A DNA stretch of 64,000 bases from Microbulbifer aggregans (GTDB lineage Bacteria > Pseudomonadota > Gammaproteobacteria > Pseudomonadales > Cellvibrionaceae): the NCBI RefSeq assembly GCF_020524005.1, contig NZ_JAIVKK010000006.1:62001-126000 (forward strand), read 5' to 3'. Position 1 is the first letter of the stretch; the number at the start of each line of letters is the position of its first letter. Below, in pieces: positions 53,097 through 61,887 of the stretch. Position numbers and translations under genes: made by a program. The notes under the pieces are model-generated. The model searched no databases. It saw only the letters and a program-made list of their open reading frames with translations, and was not told the origin of the DNA.

Positions 53097-54778
53097 GCGG
53101 TTTCCTGTAATTTTTTCTCGGACATCATGTTGCGCAGCGCGACCTTGTCGGTCTTGCCTACGGCGGTGAGCGGTAATGCACTCAGAAACTGGAAGCGGTC
53201 TGGCAGTTTGTATTCGGCGAGGCCTTTTTCCCGCAAATAGCGGCGCAGCTGTGGCGGTTTCAATTTGGCGTTCCCGGTAATGACACAGGCGCAGCTCTTT
53301 TCTCCCAAACCCTCGTCGGGAATGGCAACCAGCGCCACCTGCTGGATGTCGCCGTGGGTGAGCAGCAGGTTTTCCACTTCTTCGGCGGCAATTTTTTCGC
53401 CGCCGCGATTGATCTGGTCTTTTACCCGGCCCACTACTTTCAGGTAGCCGTCTGCGTTCTGTTGCACCAGGTCGCCGGAGCAGTAAAAACCATCGCGGTC
53501 GAAGGCGCGGGCGTTCTGCTCCGGCGCCTTGTAATAACCGCGGAAGGTGTAGGGGCCGCGGGTATACAGCAATCCGGTTTCGCCGGTAGCAACAGGCTGG
53601 CCCCGTTCATCCAGCACGCGCACCTCGTCGGCGTCGCTCATCGGGCGCCCCTGGGTGGTAAAAATTTTTTCGTCGCTATCATCGAGGCGGGTGTAATTCA
53701 CCAATCCTTCGGCCATGCCGAACACTTGCTGCAACTGGCAGCCGAGTTCCGCTGGCACTCGACGTGCCATTGCTTCGGCAAAATTGGCACCGCCCACTTG
53801 CAGCAGTTGCAAGCTCGCCAGTGGCTGCTCATTCCTTTCAGCGCGATTTTTTTCTAGCCAAAGTGCCACCGCCGACGGCACCAACGCGGCCATAGTGACT
53901 TTGTGGCGGGCAATCAAGTTGAAACAGTGTTGCGGCTCCGGTGACTCCGCCAGTACCACGCAACCACCGGCGCTGAACACGCCGAAGGCGCCGGGAGAAC
54001 TCAGCGGAAAATTGTGCGCGGCGGGCAGTGCGCACAGGTAGCGGGTGGCCGGTGACAGTCGGCAGATCTCCGCGCTGCGGCGCACGCTGTAGTCGTAATC
54101 GTTGTGAGTGCGGGGAATCAGTTTCGGGGTGCCGGTACTGCCGCCAGATAATTGAAAAAAGGCCACCTGCGACGGTGGCACAAAAACCGAGGGAGAGACT
54201 TCGGTTGAACGCTCGAGGGTACCCGTGTCGCTCTCCAGTGGCAGAAGAGATTGCAAATTTTCGGTGTACTCGGTGTCGCCCAACACAAGTGCATGCAGGT
54301 ACGGGTGTTTTTTTTGTAATTGCGCCGTGAAGTCGCCGTTGGCAAACAGTTTATGGCGGCTACAGCCAATGAGTAGCGATGGCTGCAGCTGTTCCGCATA
54401 GGCGCCGAGTTCCAGCCACTGGTGGCTGAATAATGCATTCACCGGTGCCACACCCAGTTTGAGCAAGGCAAAAAACACCAGGTAGAACTCAGCGATATTC
54501 GGCAACTGCACCAGTGCGGTCTGCCCTGCGTGGAGCCCGCGCTCGGCCAGCGCTGCGGCCAGATGCGAAGAGTGTTGATCCAGCTCGCCGTAGCTAAATT
54601 TGCGCTCGCCACAAATGATCGCTGTGGCCCCGGGGTTACCGGCGCGCGTAAGCAGGTCGGTGAGCGGGCAGTCGACCCAATAGCCTCGTTCACGGTAGCT
54701 TTCCGCCAACGCCAGAGGCCAGGGCGTAAATTCTATCTGCTGGCTCGACTGGGACTTTTGCACGCTGATATCACTCAC
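53093..54778 (-). CDS. entE: 2,3-dihydroxybenzoate-AMP ligase
   Basis: Activates DHB as the adenylate and loads it on the EntB carrier domain. The P-loop is FQLSGGSTGTPKLIPRTHND; other hallmarks are CALPAAHNFPLSSPG, QVFGMAEGLVNYTRLDD, YCSGDLVQ and the hinge/Lys region GRVKDQINRGGEKIAAEEVE. 561 aa, slightly longer than E. coli EntE (536 aa) because of an N-terminal extension. It overlaps entC and entB by 4 bp each (ATGA), so the three are tightly coupled. Confidence 0.95.
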   Translation of the reverse strand: MSDISVQKSQSSQQIEFTPWPLALAESYRERGYWVDCPLTDLLTRAGNPGATAIICGERKFSYGELDQHSSHLAAALAERGLHAGQTALVQLPNIAEFYLVFFALLKLGVAPVNALFSHQWLELGAYAEQLQPSLLIGCSRHKLFANGDFTAQLQKKHPYLHALVLGDTEYTENLQSLLPLESDTGTLERSTEVSPSVFVPPSQVAFFQLSGGSTGTPKLIPRTHNDYDYSVRRSAEICRLSPATRYLCALPAAHNFPLSSPGAFGVFSAGGCVVLAESPEPQHCFNLIARHKVTMAALVPSAVALWLEKNRAERNEQPLASLQLLQVGGANFAEAMARRVPAELGCQLQQVFGMAEGLVNYTRLDDSDEKIFTTQGRPMSDADEVRVLDERGQPVATGETGLLYTRGPYTFRGYYKAPEQNARAFDRDGFYCSGDLVQQNADGYLKVVGRVKDQINRGGEKIAAEEVENLLLTHGDIQQVALVAIPDEGLGEKSCACVITGNAKLKPPQLRRYLREKGLAEYKLPDRFQFLSALPLTAVGKTDKVALRNMMSEKKLQETA

Positions 54779-56190
54779 GCAGTGACCCCCGCTTTTTGCT
54801 CGGACTGTTTACGTGATGTGCGTGAGGCCTTGTGTGGGGTGTGAGCTTCCAGGGAAGCACAGGGTAATTCATCGGTACCGGCGCTTTGTTCCTGGCTGAG
54901 CTGCGCATCCGGTTCAATACCCAGTGCACTCAACATGGTCTGCAGTTTTGCCCGGGTTTCCTGCCACTCACTGTCCGGATCCGAGTCTTCAACAATACCG
55001 GCACCGGCAAACAGTTGCGCGTGATTGTCGGAGAAAATCCCGCAGCGAATTGCCACCGCCCACTCCCCATTACCGTCCCCATCGCACCAACCGACGATGC
55101 CGCCGAACAGGCCGCGCTCGAAGGGCTCCACCAGTTGAATCAGCTTGTGCGCCTCGCGGGTGGGGAAGCCGCACAGGGCCGGTGTCGGGTGCAGGCGGCA
55201 GGCAACTTGCAGCGCGCTAAGGGATGGATCCGCCAGGGTGCCGCGGATCGGCGTGGACAGGTGCCACATCGCGGAGGTGTGCATCAGCTGCGGTCCTTCC
55301 GGCACGTCCAGCGTGCGGCACAGCGGCTGCAGCTGCGCACGGATATCTTCGATCACCAGACTGTGTTCGTAGGCATCCTTGGCAGACTGGGCGAGTTTTT
55401 CGCTCACCAGCCGATCCTGCTCCGGGTCCGCAAGGCGACGCGCGGAACCCGCCAAGGGGTTGGAGAACACTTCACTGCCGCGGCGGCGCAACAGCAGTTC
55501 CGGGCTGGCGCCAATCAGCTGCGATCCATCGACCAGCGGCAGGCGGAAGTGGTAACCCGCGGGATTCTGCTGCAGCAGGTGGCGGAAGAAAGCATCCAGA
55601 TCCAGGGGGCCGTCCAGTTCCAGCTCCAGTACCCGCGATAACACCGCCTTGCGAATATCGCTCAGCTGAAAATTGGCAATCACCTGCTGCACCGCCTGCT
55701 TGAAACGTGTCTCTTCCGGCACGCTCTTGCATTGGCGTACACGCTGGCAATTACTCGTGACACCAGCATGCGCAGGTGCTGGGTACACACTGTTACTCGC
55801 GGCCATATCCCGCTCGACTTCGAGCGCGCGCGAAAACATTTCGTAGCTGCGTGGAATCGACAACTGTGCCGGTCGCGACTGATCGAAGGGGATGGCGCCG
55901 ATGGCGATGGGGTTGGCGATACCCGCATCGCGAGCGCGCTGGAAGGCTTCACGCAAACGAGTGTGGAACACGGCTTCGCAGGCTGTTGAGCGGGCGTCAG
56001 CCTCGCTCTCCGCGCGCAGGCGCGCGCGCCCATGTTCACCCGACTCGGCTATTGCGCGCACCGGCAGGCACAGGCGCTCAAAAATGCCACGGGCGCGGAT
56101 GCCACAGTGGGAAGACATAAACAGGAATTCCGGCGGGCAATCGGATTCCGGTTTATTGATCGGGCTGTGCGTGCTGGCTACGCGGTTCAT
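54775..56190 (-). CDS. entC: Isochorismate synthase
   Basis: Converts chorismate to isochorismate, the branch point into DHB. It has the chorismate-binding fold: RKAVLSRVLELEL, IGASPELLLRRRGSEVFSNP, GSARRLADPEQDR, LHPTPALCGFPTREA and GLFGGIVGWCDGDGNGEWAV. 471 aa, longer than EntC (391), partly from a C-terminal tail of about 45 polar residues rich in Ser, Thr, Lys and Gln after the fold. ATG 56190 has GGGAG at good spacing. First biosynthetic gene, directly behind the receptor gene. Confidence 0.94.
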   Translation of the reverse strand: MNRVASTHSPINKPESDCPPEFLFMSSHCGIRARGIFERLCLPVRAIAESGEHGRARLRAESEADARSTACEAVFHTRLREAFQRARDAGIANPIAIGAIPFDQSRPAQLSIPRSYEMFSRALEVERDMAASNSVYPAPAHAGVTSNCQRVRQCKSVPEETRFKQAVQQVIANFQLSDIRKAVLSRVLELELDGPLDLDAFFRHLLQQNPAGYHFRLPLVDGSQLIGASPELLLRRRGSEVFSNPLAGSARRLADPEQDRLVSEKLAQSAKDAYEHSLVIEDIRAQLQPLCRTLDVPEGPQLMHTSAMWHLSTPIRGTLADPSLSALQVACRLHPTPALCGFPTREAHKLIQLVEPFERGLFGGIVGWCDGDGNGEWAVAIRCGIFSDNHAQLFAGAGIVEDSDPDSEWQETRAKLQTMLSALGIEPDAQLSQEQSAGTDELPCASLEAHTPHKASRTSRKQSEQKAGVTA

Positions 56191-56321
56191 GGCGAGGCTC
56201 CCAGTAAATAAAACCGGCGATCAACCCGGAATTCAGCAAATTTCGGGCGAGCGCATCCACTCGTCGGCCCGGGCAATGTGATTGCCGGGGCGGACGCTCG
56301 ATCGGACTGTGGAGAAATAAC

Positions 56322-56397
56322 CCGGGACCTGACGGCTGCGCTTCCTGCGCAAAGGTCCCGGTATACATCCCTGTTACAGGCGGCCCGCGAACGGGCC
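56322..56397. terminator. Two hairpins between the receptor gene and entC
   Basis: CCGGGACCT (56322-56330) pairs with AGGTCCCGG (56353-56361), and CGGCCCG (56381-56387) with CGGGCCG (56391-56397). Neither has a T run after it on the minus strand. They may attenuate or process the transcript, so that receptor and biosynthesis genes are made in different amounts. Confidence 0.5.
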
Positions 56398-56419
56398 GGG
56401 GGCTTGGATTTCGCGTTGT

Positions 56420-58345
56420 TTAAAAGGTGTAATTCGCACTCAGGAAGTAATTGCGGCCCAGCTCACGGGAATAAAAACTGGCGCTTTCTTCCTGCAGGTC
56501 CACGTCGGCAATATTTTTGATGCCGAAGCGCAGACCAAATGCGTCGTTGAGATCGTAGGATCCAGTCACGTCTGTACGGGTGTATGCCGGCAGTGCACTG
56601 CCAGACCAGTCAATCTGCTCACCCATGTAGTTGGCCGACACGTTGCCGTTCAGCGCGTCGTTGATCTGCCAGTTGAGCGAAAGGTTGGCCATGGTTTCCG
56701 GCTGGTGCTCGATGTCGATAGGGGCTCCGCCGTAACTGTATTCGGCCTCCAGCATATAGGTGAAGTTGCCGGAAGCGGTGACGGCTTCCGTTAATGCGAC
56801 TCGCCCATCAACTTCAATACCACGGGTGTGGGAATCCGACAGATTGATCCAAACCCTGGAATCAGTTACCGCGCTATAACTGGCTTGAATCTGGTCTTCA
56901 ACGTCGTTGTCAAACAACACAGCGCTGAGGCGCCAGGTTTCTTCACGAATCTCAATACCGGCTTCGATATTAACGCTGGTTTCCGGATCGAGATCCGGGT
57001 TGCCGGGGATAAAGCATGAGCCACCACAGCTGATAATCCGATACTGTTCGCTGGACTGGTAGGCATCCGGCGCCTTGAACGCCTCACTGACGCCACCTTT
57101 CAACACAATCGAATCACTCAGGGTAAAGGTGGCGAAAACTTTCGGCGAGAAGTGATTACCGAATAGCTCGTGATCGTCCACACGACCGCCCAGGGTCAAG
57201 TTGAAGCGCTCAGTAATAGCGATCTCATCCTGCGCAAACAGCGAGTTAGTGGCGACGGATTCGGAGCCGGTGGCGGTGTAGGAAACCGCATCCTTCAGTG
57301 ATTGATCGCGGTATTCGATACCGGCGGTCAGCGCATTGATACTGAGTTCGGTGCTGGCGTAGGCCTTGAAGTAGGTATTTTCTTCGTCCAGGGTGCGATC
57401 CTGAGGCGCGTCGTAGCGGCTGTTGTAGTCCTGGATTTCGCTGTCTTCCTGTTTCAGGAATACCACCGTTTTACCCCAGTCCCAGCTGCCGTTGTGGCTC
57501 AGGCCGTAGGTGAAACGCTCGATGCTTTGTTCACGAACTGCAGAGGACGCACTGTAAATACCGTAGGGGCGATCATCACTGTTGTAGCTCAGGTCTACAT
57601 CAAGGCTCTGGCGCTCGGCGAGTTTGATCCGGGTGGTGCTCACCAGGCTCGCAGACTCTTTGGCTTCCAGGCCCGGAACATCCGTGTCGGCGTCGCGATA
57701 CCAGGCGTCGCGGTCATAGATTTCGCCGCTCAGGGACTGGGTTACGCGGTCGCCCAGCGCGCCGGAAACCGACGCATTCAGGCGCTGCTGGGCGCCCTCT
57801 TCACCGCCTTCAATACCGCGGTATTCGGCATTGATCGTACCGTGCCACTCCTGGTCCGGCGCTTTGGTGATGATATTCACTACGCCGCCAATGGCATCGG
57901 AACCGTAGAGCGCCGCCATCGGGCCACGCACGATTTCCACCCGCTCGATACTGCCCAAGGGCACGGAGCTGTAATCGAAGTCGCCACCGCGCCACAGGGC
58001 GCCGGCGGAGGACACACGCTTACCATCCACCAGAATCAGGGTGTAGCGACCACCCATACCGCGGATCTGGATTTCGTCGCGCCCCAGGGAGTCGGAGCGG
58101 TTGTTCACACCCACGGTGTCGCGCAATAGATCAGCGAGGCTGTTGACCGAAGTGCGGGTGATTTCTTCCGCGGTAATCACGCTGGTAAATGCGGGAGAGG
58201 TGGCGCTATCGCGGGCATGCAGAGTCGCGGTTACCACCACTTCTTCAGTGCTGTCCGCCTTCTGCTGCGCGTCTTGCTGGGCGTAGGCCGGCAGCGCCGC
58301 CACATTCAGCGCAATCAATGCCGCGAGGGTATTTTTCATGAACAT
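56420..58345 (-). CDS. TonB-dependent catecholate siderophore receptor
   Basis: 641 aa outer-membrane receptor of the CirA/IrgA-like size class. Signal peptide LAALIALNVAALPAYA, TonB box region TEEVVVTATLHA, plug with DEIQIRGMGGRYTLILVDGK and VEIVRGPMAALYGSDAIGG, then a 22-strand type barrel ending FLSANYTF with C-terminal Phe. The Cys pair SCGGSC in a loop is also present. ATG 58345 has GGAGAGG upstream. Fur-box-like sequence lies 73 bp before the start. First gene of the iron locus; should import the ferric form of the locus product. Confidence 0.92.
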   Translation of the reverse strand: MFMKNTLAALIALNVAALPAYAQQDAQQKADSTEEVVVTATLHARDSATSPAFTSVITAEEITRTSVNSLADLLRDTVGVNNRSDSLGRDEIQIRGMGGRYTLILVDGKRVSSAGALWRGGDFDYSSVPLGSIERVEIVRGPMAALYGSDAIGGVVNIITKAPDQEWHGTINAEYRGIEGGEEGAQQRLNASVSGALGDRVTQSLSGEIYDRDAWYRDADTDVPGLEAKESASLVSTTRIKLAERQSLDVDLSYNSDDRPYGIYSASSAVREQSIERFTYGLSHNGSWDWGKTVVFLKQEDSEIQDYNSRYDAPQDRTLDEENTYFKAYASTELSINALTAGIEYRDQSLKDAVSYTATGSESVATNSLFAQDEIAITERFNLTLGGRVDDHELFGNHFSPKVFATFTLSDSIVLKGGVSEAFKAPDAYQSSEQYRIISCGGSCFIPGNPDLDPETSVNIEAGIEIREETWRLSAVLFDNDVEDQIQASYSAVTDSRVWINLSDSHTRGIEVDGRVALTEAVTASGNFTYMLEAEYSYGGAPIDIEHQPETMANLSLNWQINDALNGNVSANYMGEQIDWSGSALPAYTRTDVTGSYDLNDAFGLRFGIKNIADVDLQEESASFYSRELGRNYFLSANYTF

Positions 58346-58417
58346 GGGTCAGAAACCTCTCCGTATTTAAAATAATTTCCTTTTAATTCCATCTTTTAGG
58401 GAATTCTATTTGACGCG

Positions 58418-58436
58418 AATGGTAGTTGTTCTCATT
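58418..58436 (-). promoter_or_regulatory. Fur box candidate upstream of the siderophore receptor
   Basis: On the minus strand the sequence is AATGAGAACAACTACCATT, which agrees at 15 of 19 positions with the AATGAGAATGATTATCATT form often seen in gammaproteobacteria. It is about 73 bp before the receptor ATG, as expected for iron-repressed control. No equally good site was found before entC, mbtH or entS. Confidence 0.65.
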
Positions 58437-58609
58437 TGCGCTAACAACTACAACTTTGTGACAAATGCACCAAATAACGGCACCTAACGCAGAAAAGGGC
58501 GCCAGCACTCAATATTCCACTTGTCAGCTACAGTTGAAGCGCTCCGCGCAAATTCCGGTTGGATTTCTGCCAACGACAATATCCATGAACAACCAAGGCG
58601 AGTTTTGAC

Positions 58610-59029
58610 ATGAAAATACTGTACAAGGCGGTGGCCACCGCCACCGGTGGTCGCGACGGCGAAGCCACATCAGACGACGGGCGCCTCAAGGTAAAACTGA
58701 GCGTGCCCAAAGCACTGGGCGGCGATGACGGCGAAGGGACAAATCCCGAGCAGATGTTTGCCGCCGGCTACTCCGCTTGTTTTATCGGCGCACTTAAAGC
58801 GGTTGCCGACAAAATCGGTACCGAGGTACCAGATGATGTAAGTATTCGCGGCGAGGTGGGGATTGGCCCAGTGGGCAATGGCTTCGGGTTGGATATCGAT
58901 CTCTTTGTCACGTTGCCGGGTATGGACGCTGCGCAAGCCGAAGACCTGGTGAACAAAGCCCACCAGGTTTGTCCCTACTCCAACGCGACGCGCAACAATG
59001 TCGACGTGAGGCTGCACGTCGCGACCTGA
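58610..59029 (+). CDS. ohr: Organic hydroperoxide resistance protein (Ohr/OsmC)
   Basis: Thiol peroxidase reducing organic and fatty-acid hydroperoxides. The two active cysteines are C57 in [15 protein letters not shown] and C121 in [13 protein letters not shown]. The 139-aa length and the start [16 protein letters not shown] match Ohr. AAGGCGAG stands before the ATG. Divergent from the siderophore receptor. No OhrR repressor gene is adjacent. Confidence 0.94.
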   Translation: MKILYKAVATATGGRDGEATSDDGRLKVKLSVPKALGGDDGEGTNPEQMFAAGYSACFIGALKAVADKIGTEVPDDVSIRGEVGIGPVGNGFGLDIDLFVTLPGMDAAQAEDLVNKAHQVCPYSNATRNNVDVRLHVAT

Positions 59030-59158
59030 GACTTCAGTACCCCAAAAATCTACGCGCGGGAAAATAGTGCTGCACAAATTGCTATGTAGCACTTCCGCAC
59101 TCGCACGCTGATTTACCGCCGCGGCGATAAGGGCGTAACATGATGTCCTTTTGCTGCA

Positions 59159-59707
59159 ATGGATCGCACCACCACCATGAAATTTGTTCGCAAATTCAGC
59201 CTAGCCATACTGGCGCTTCTGCTTGCAGGATTCCTGCTCCCGGAACGAAAAGTCGTACCGGTCGTGGGCGCCAGTGATCATGACTGGAACAAGAATTCGT
59301 TTTGGTATGAGCCGTGGGGATCGTCGGGCGTGCACAAGGGTGTGGATATTTTTGCCCGCAAAGGCACCGCCGCGGTAAGCACTACGGATATGCTGATTCT
59401 GTATACCGGGCAGGTGGGCAAAGGTGGCAACGTGGTGCTCGGCCTCGGGCCCAAATGGCGCCTGCACTACTTTGCGCATTTGGAGCAGATTGCCGAATCA
59501 ACCGGCTTTTATGTATCCGCCAGTGAAACCATTGGCACCGTCGGGGATTCTGGAAATGCGGCCGGCAAGCAGCCGCATATGCATTACTCGGTGGTAAGCC
59601 TTATCCCCTATCTGTGGAAAATGGATAGCTCGACACAGGGCTGGAAGAAAGCCTTTTACCAGAATCCCATCGAGTACCTGCAGACCGCCCAAGCACACGC
59701 GCCTTGA
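59159..59707 (+). CDS. M23-family peptidase
   Basis: Zinc metallopeptidase domain with a signal-like N-terminus (FSLAILALLLAGFLLPE). The LytM metal motifs are visible: HKGVDIFARKGTAA (His-x3-Asp), HYFAHL and the HMH in KQPHMHYSVV. It probably cuts peptidoglycan cross-links or acts on cell-wall peptides in the periplasm. The ATG at 59159 and a second at 59177 (MKFVRKF) are both possible; neither has a strong ribosome-binding site. No coiled-coil or SH3 part is present, so it is a minimal one-domain form of about 180 aa. Confidence 0.85.
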   Translation: MDRTTTMKFVRKFSLAILALLLAGFLLPERKVVPVVGASDHDWNKNSFWYEPWGSSGVHKGVDIFARKGTAAVSTTDMLILYTGQVGKGGNVVLGLGPKWRLHYFAHLEQIAESTGFYVSASETIGTVGDSGNAAGKQPHMHYSVVSLIPYLWKMDSSTQGWKKAFYQNPIEYLQTAQAHAP

Positions 59708-59744
59708 TACCTTGCAGGCAGTAACGCCAGTGCGAATAGACCGA

Positions 59745-60977
59745 TCAGGTTGGCGCAATGACCTCCGGCGCCAGCTCCTGCAGCACATGCAGTAAAATCT
59801 GAATACGCGATTCATTGGGAAAGTACTTGTTGGCGAGGAGCACAAAACCAAACCGCTTTTCCGGGATAAACGCCACATAGGTGGAAAAACCGCCGGTGGA
59901 GCCAGTTTTGTTGATCAGGACGTTTTTCTGTGGCGGCAGTGCCGGGGAAATAACCGTAACCGGGTGATCCGCAGTAACCATTGCGCGCGCGTTGCCAGCC
60001 AGTAGCCGGTGCTTATCCAGCGGCAGGCTGTACTGCTCCCAAACCATATCCTGCACGTAGTAATCGGTTTTGAAGAGACCAGCCCTGGTTCTCTGCAGCG
60101 CCTGGTCAAGTTCAGCGCCCACCTTGATCATCTGCATCTGTGCAGCAAGGTAACGAGTGAGATCCGAAGCACTGGAGCGCACGCCATATGCCTCCTCACC
60201 GAGCAAGCCCATATCCAGGCGCACCGCCTGCTGCTTACTATTGTGCCCTTCGGCGTAGTCCCGCATTTTTTCGTCGGGGACATGAATATAGGTCTCGGCC
60301 AGCCCCAAACCGCGAAACACCTTTTCTTCCATCGCCTGCGCAAACGGCTGCCCCAAACTGCGCGCCGCTACCAGGCCCAGTAGCCCGCTGCCAGGATTGG
60401 AATAGGTGCGCTTACTCCCGGGTGTGTATTGCGGTTTCCAGTTGCGGAAATAATCGAGTAACTGCTCGTCGCTGCGCACATGCGTAGGAACCTGTAACGG
60501 AAAGTGCCCGGCGGTGTGGGTGGCGAGATTCAGGACGGATACGGAATCCATAGCGCTGCCTCGCAACGGCGACAGGTAGCTGCTGACCGGGCTGTTAAGA
60601 TCCAGCGCACCGCTGGCCTCGGCGTACGCCGCGAGAGTAGCGGTAAAGGTTTTGCTGACCGAGCCGATCTCAAAAAGGGTGTGTTCGGTTACCGGTACAC
60701 CGCCACCCAAAGCGGTCTCCCCGAGATTGAAGAAATAGGCCTCGCCATCGATAGTCAATGCCAGTGCCATACCCGGTACCTGGTATTGCTCCACTAATGG
60801 CTGGATGGCCTCAATAACGATGGTCTCAAGGCGTTGCGGGTCTACGGTAGTGAGGCTGGCGGGTTTTTCTTCCGCACGTACGAATGAACACATCAGCGCC
60901 AGGACGACCACTGGCAGACAAGCCGCACACTGGAAGATCACCTCGGATAACGGAGTTCGGGAATAATGTGACGACAT
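59745..60977 (-). CDS. Class C beta-lactamase-like serine hydrolase
   Basis: AmpC-type fold. The three catalytic motifs are present: S106-V-S-K109 in FEIGSVSKTF, Y192-S-N194 in TYSNPGSG and K357-T-G359 in INKTGSTGGF. The start 60977 (MSSHYSRTPL) has GGAAGG eight bases before, with a signal-like segment to about residue 35 ending in VRA. 410 aa. The YSN and KTG match true class C enzymes better than esterases, but activity on antibiotics cannot be told from sequence. No ampR neighbour. Confidence 0.88.
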   Translation of the reverse strand: MSSHYSRTPLSEVIFQCAACLPVVVLALMCSFVRAEEKPASLTTVDPQRLETIVIEAIQPLVEQYQVPGMALALTIDGEAYFFNLGETALGGGVPVTEHTLFEIGSVSKTFTATLAAYAEASGALDLNSPVSSYLSPLRGSAMDSVSVLNLATHTAGHFPLQVPTHVRSDEQLLDYFRNWKPQYTPGSKRTYSNPGSGLLGLVAARSLGQPFAQAMEEKVFRGLGLAETYIHVPDEKMRDYAEGHNSKQQAVRLDMGLLGEEAYGVRSSASDLTRYLAAQMQMIKVGAELDQALQRTRAGLFKTDYYVQDMVWEQYSLPLDKHRLLAGNARAMVTADHPVTVISPALPPQKNVLINKTGSTGGFSTYVAFIPEKRFGFVLLANKYFPNESRIQILLHVLQELAPEVIAPT

Positions 60978-61185
60978 GCTGGCCTTCCATTTATTTTGGG
61001 TTTTCGTTGCTGGCGCGAAAATACTGGCCGTAGACGCGGAGCCCGCCAAAAAGGGCCATTATTATGAATGTCTGACCTCTGGCCGGGCGCATAGTGCAAT
61101 ATTAGCCTGACCTGGAACTCGAAACCCCGGGCGCCGGTCGGATACACTTTACTGGTCATCGCCGTAAGGAACCTATTCCCGGATC

Positions 61186-61770
61186 ATGCGAGTATTCTTG
61201 AAACGAGCCTTTCTTCTGTTGCTGGCGCTGGGTGTACTGGTTGCGGGGGCATTTGTCGTTTTCCCCGGACTCAAGTACGAGCTGTACCGCAAGCTGCCGC
61301 CGAAGATCCGCTGGAATATCTCCTATGCCATGACCGACAAATTTGTGGTGGGGATGGTGTATTTTGTAGAGCGCAATAACCAGCTGCTGCTGGTGCGCCA
61401 TACCTACCAGGACAAGTGGGCCCTGCCCGGGGGCTGGGTGGAACGCAACGAGTCATTTGAGGAATCGGCACGGCGGGAGCTGGACGAAGAGTTGAATATC
61501 AAGATCGATGATTTCGAGGTGCTGGAGGTCAACAAGGTGCCACGCTCGGGGATCATCAATATCGCCATTCGCGGGCGCCTCAAGGATCAGGGCGTTGCAA
61601 TTCGTGACGGTGAAATCTACGGCTATCGTTTTTTCGACCTGCATCGACTTCCAGAGGATGTGATCTATACCCACAAGCCCTATCTGGCACGCTATCTGGA
61701 GTCGCGCCGACCGCCGCGGCAGCCTCCAGCAGATCCGCAGCGCACCGAACCCAAGGTTCCTGAGCGCTGA
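61186..61770 (+). CDS. Membrane-anchored NUDIX hydrolase
   Basis: The Nudix box (G-x5-E-x7-RE-x2-EE) runs from G83 to L103 within GGWVERNESFEESARRELDE. An N-terminal TM segment (FLLLLALGVLVAGAFVVFPG) precedes the domain, unusual for the family, and the C-terminus is Pro/Arg-rich. The 194-aa protein probably hydrolyses a nucleoside-diphosphate compound at the membrane; substrate unknown. Convergent with the last TonB receptor, sharing the terminator at 61821-61853. Confidence 0.86.
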   Translation: MRVFLKRAFLLLLALGVLVAGAFVVFPGLKYELYRKLPPKIRWNISYAMTDKFVVGMVYFVERNNQLLLVRHTYQDKWALPGGWVERNESFEESARRELDEELNIKIDDFEVLEVNKVPRSGIINIAIRGRLKDQGVAIRDGEIYGYRFFDLHRLPEDVIYTHKPYLARYLESRRPPRQPPADPQRTEPKVPER

Positions 61771-61820
61771 ATCCGCCGGCCGAGGCTCAGCCGAAAATCA
61801 TCACCCCAAATGCCGGCAAA

Positions 61821-61853
61821 AAAAAAGCCGCCCGCAATGCGGGCGGCTTTTTT
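61821..61853. terminator. Bidirectional intrinsic terminator
   Basis: AAAAAAGCCGCCCGC (61821-61835) pairs 15/15 with GCGGGCGGCTTTTTT (61839-61853) around a 3-base loop. With A and T runs on both sides it can stop the NUDIX transcript and, from the other side, the TonB receptor transcript. Confidence 0.9.
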
Positions 61854-61887
61854 CGGTACCGATCACGGGCATCAGGCCCGCAACACT

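Noticed and set aside
59745-60977. Acquired antibiotic-resistance gene
   Set aside because: The class C motifs are real, but there is no mobile element, ampR or composition shift. A resident enzyme is more likely.
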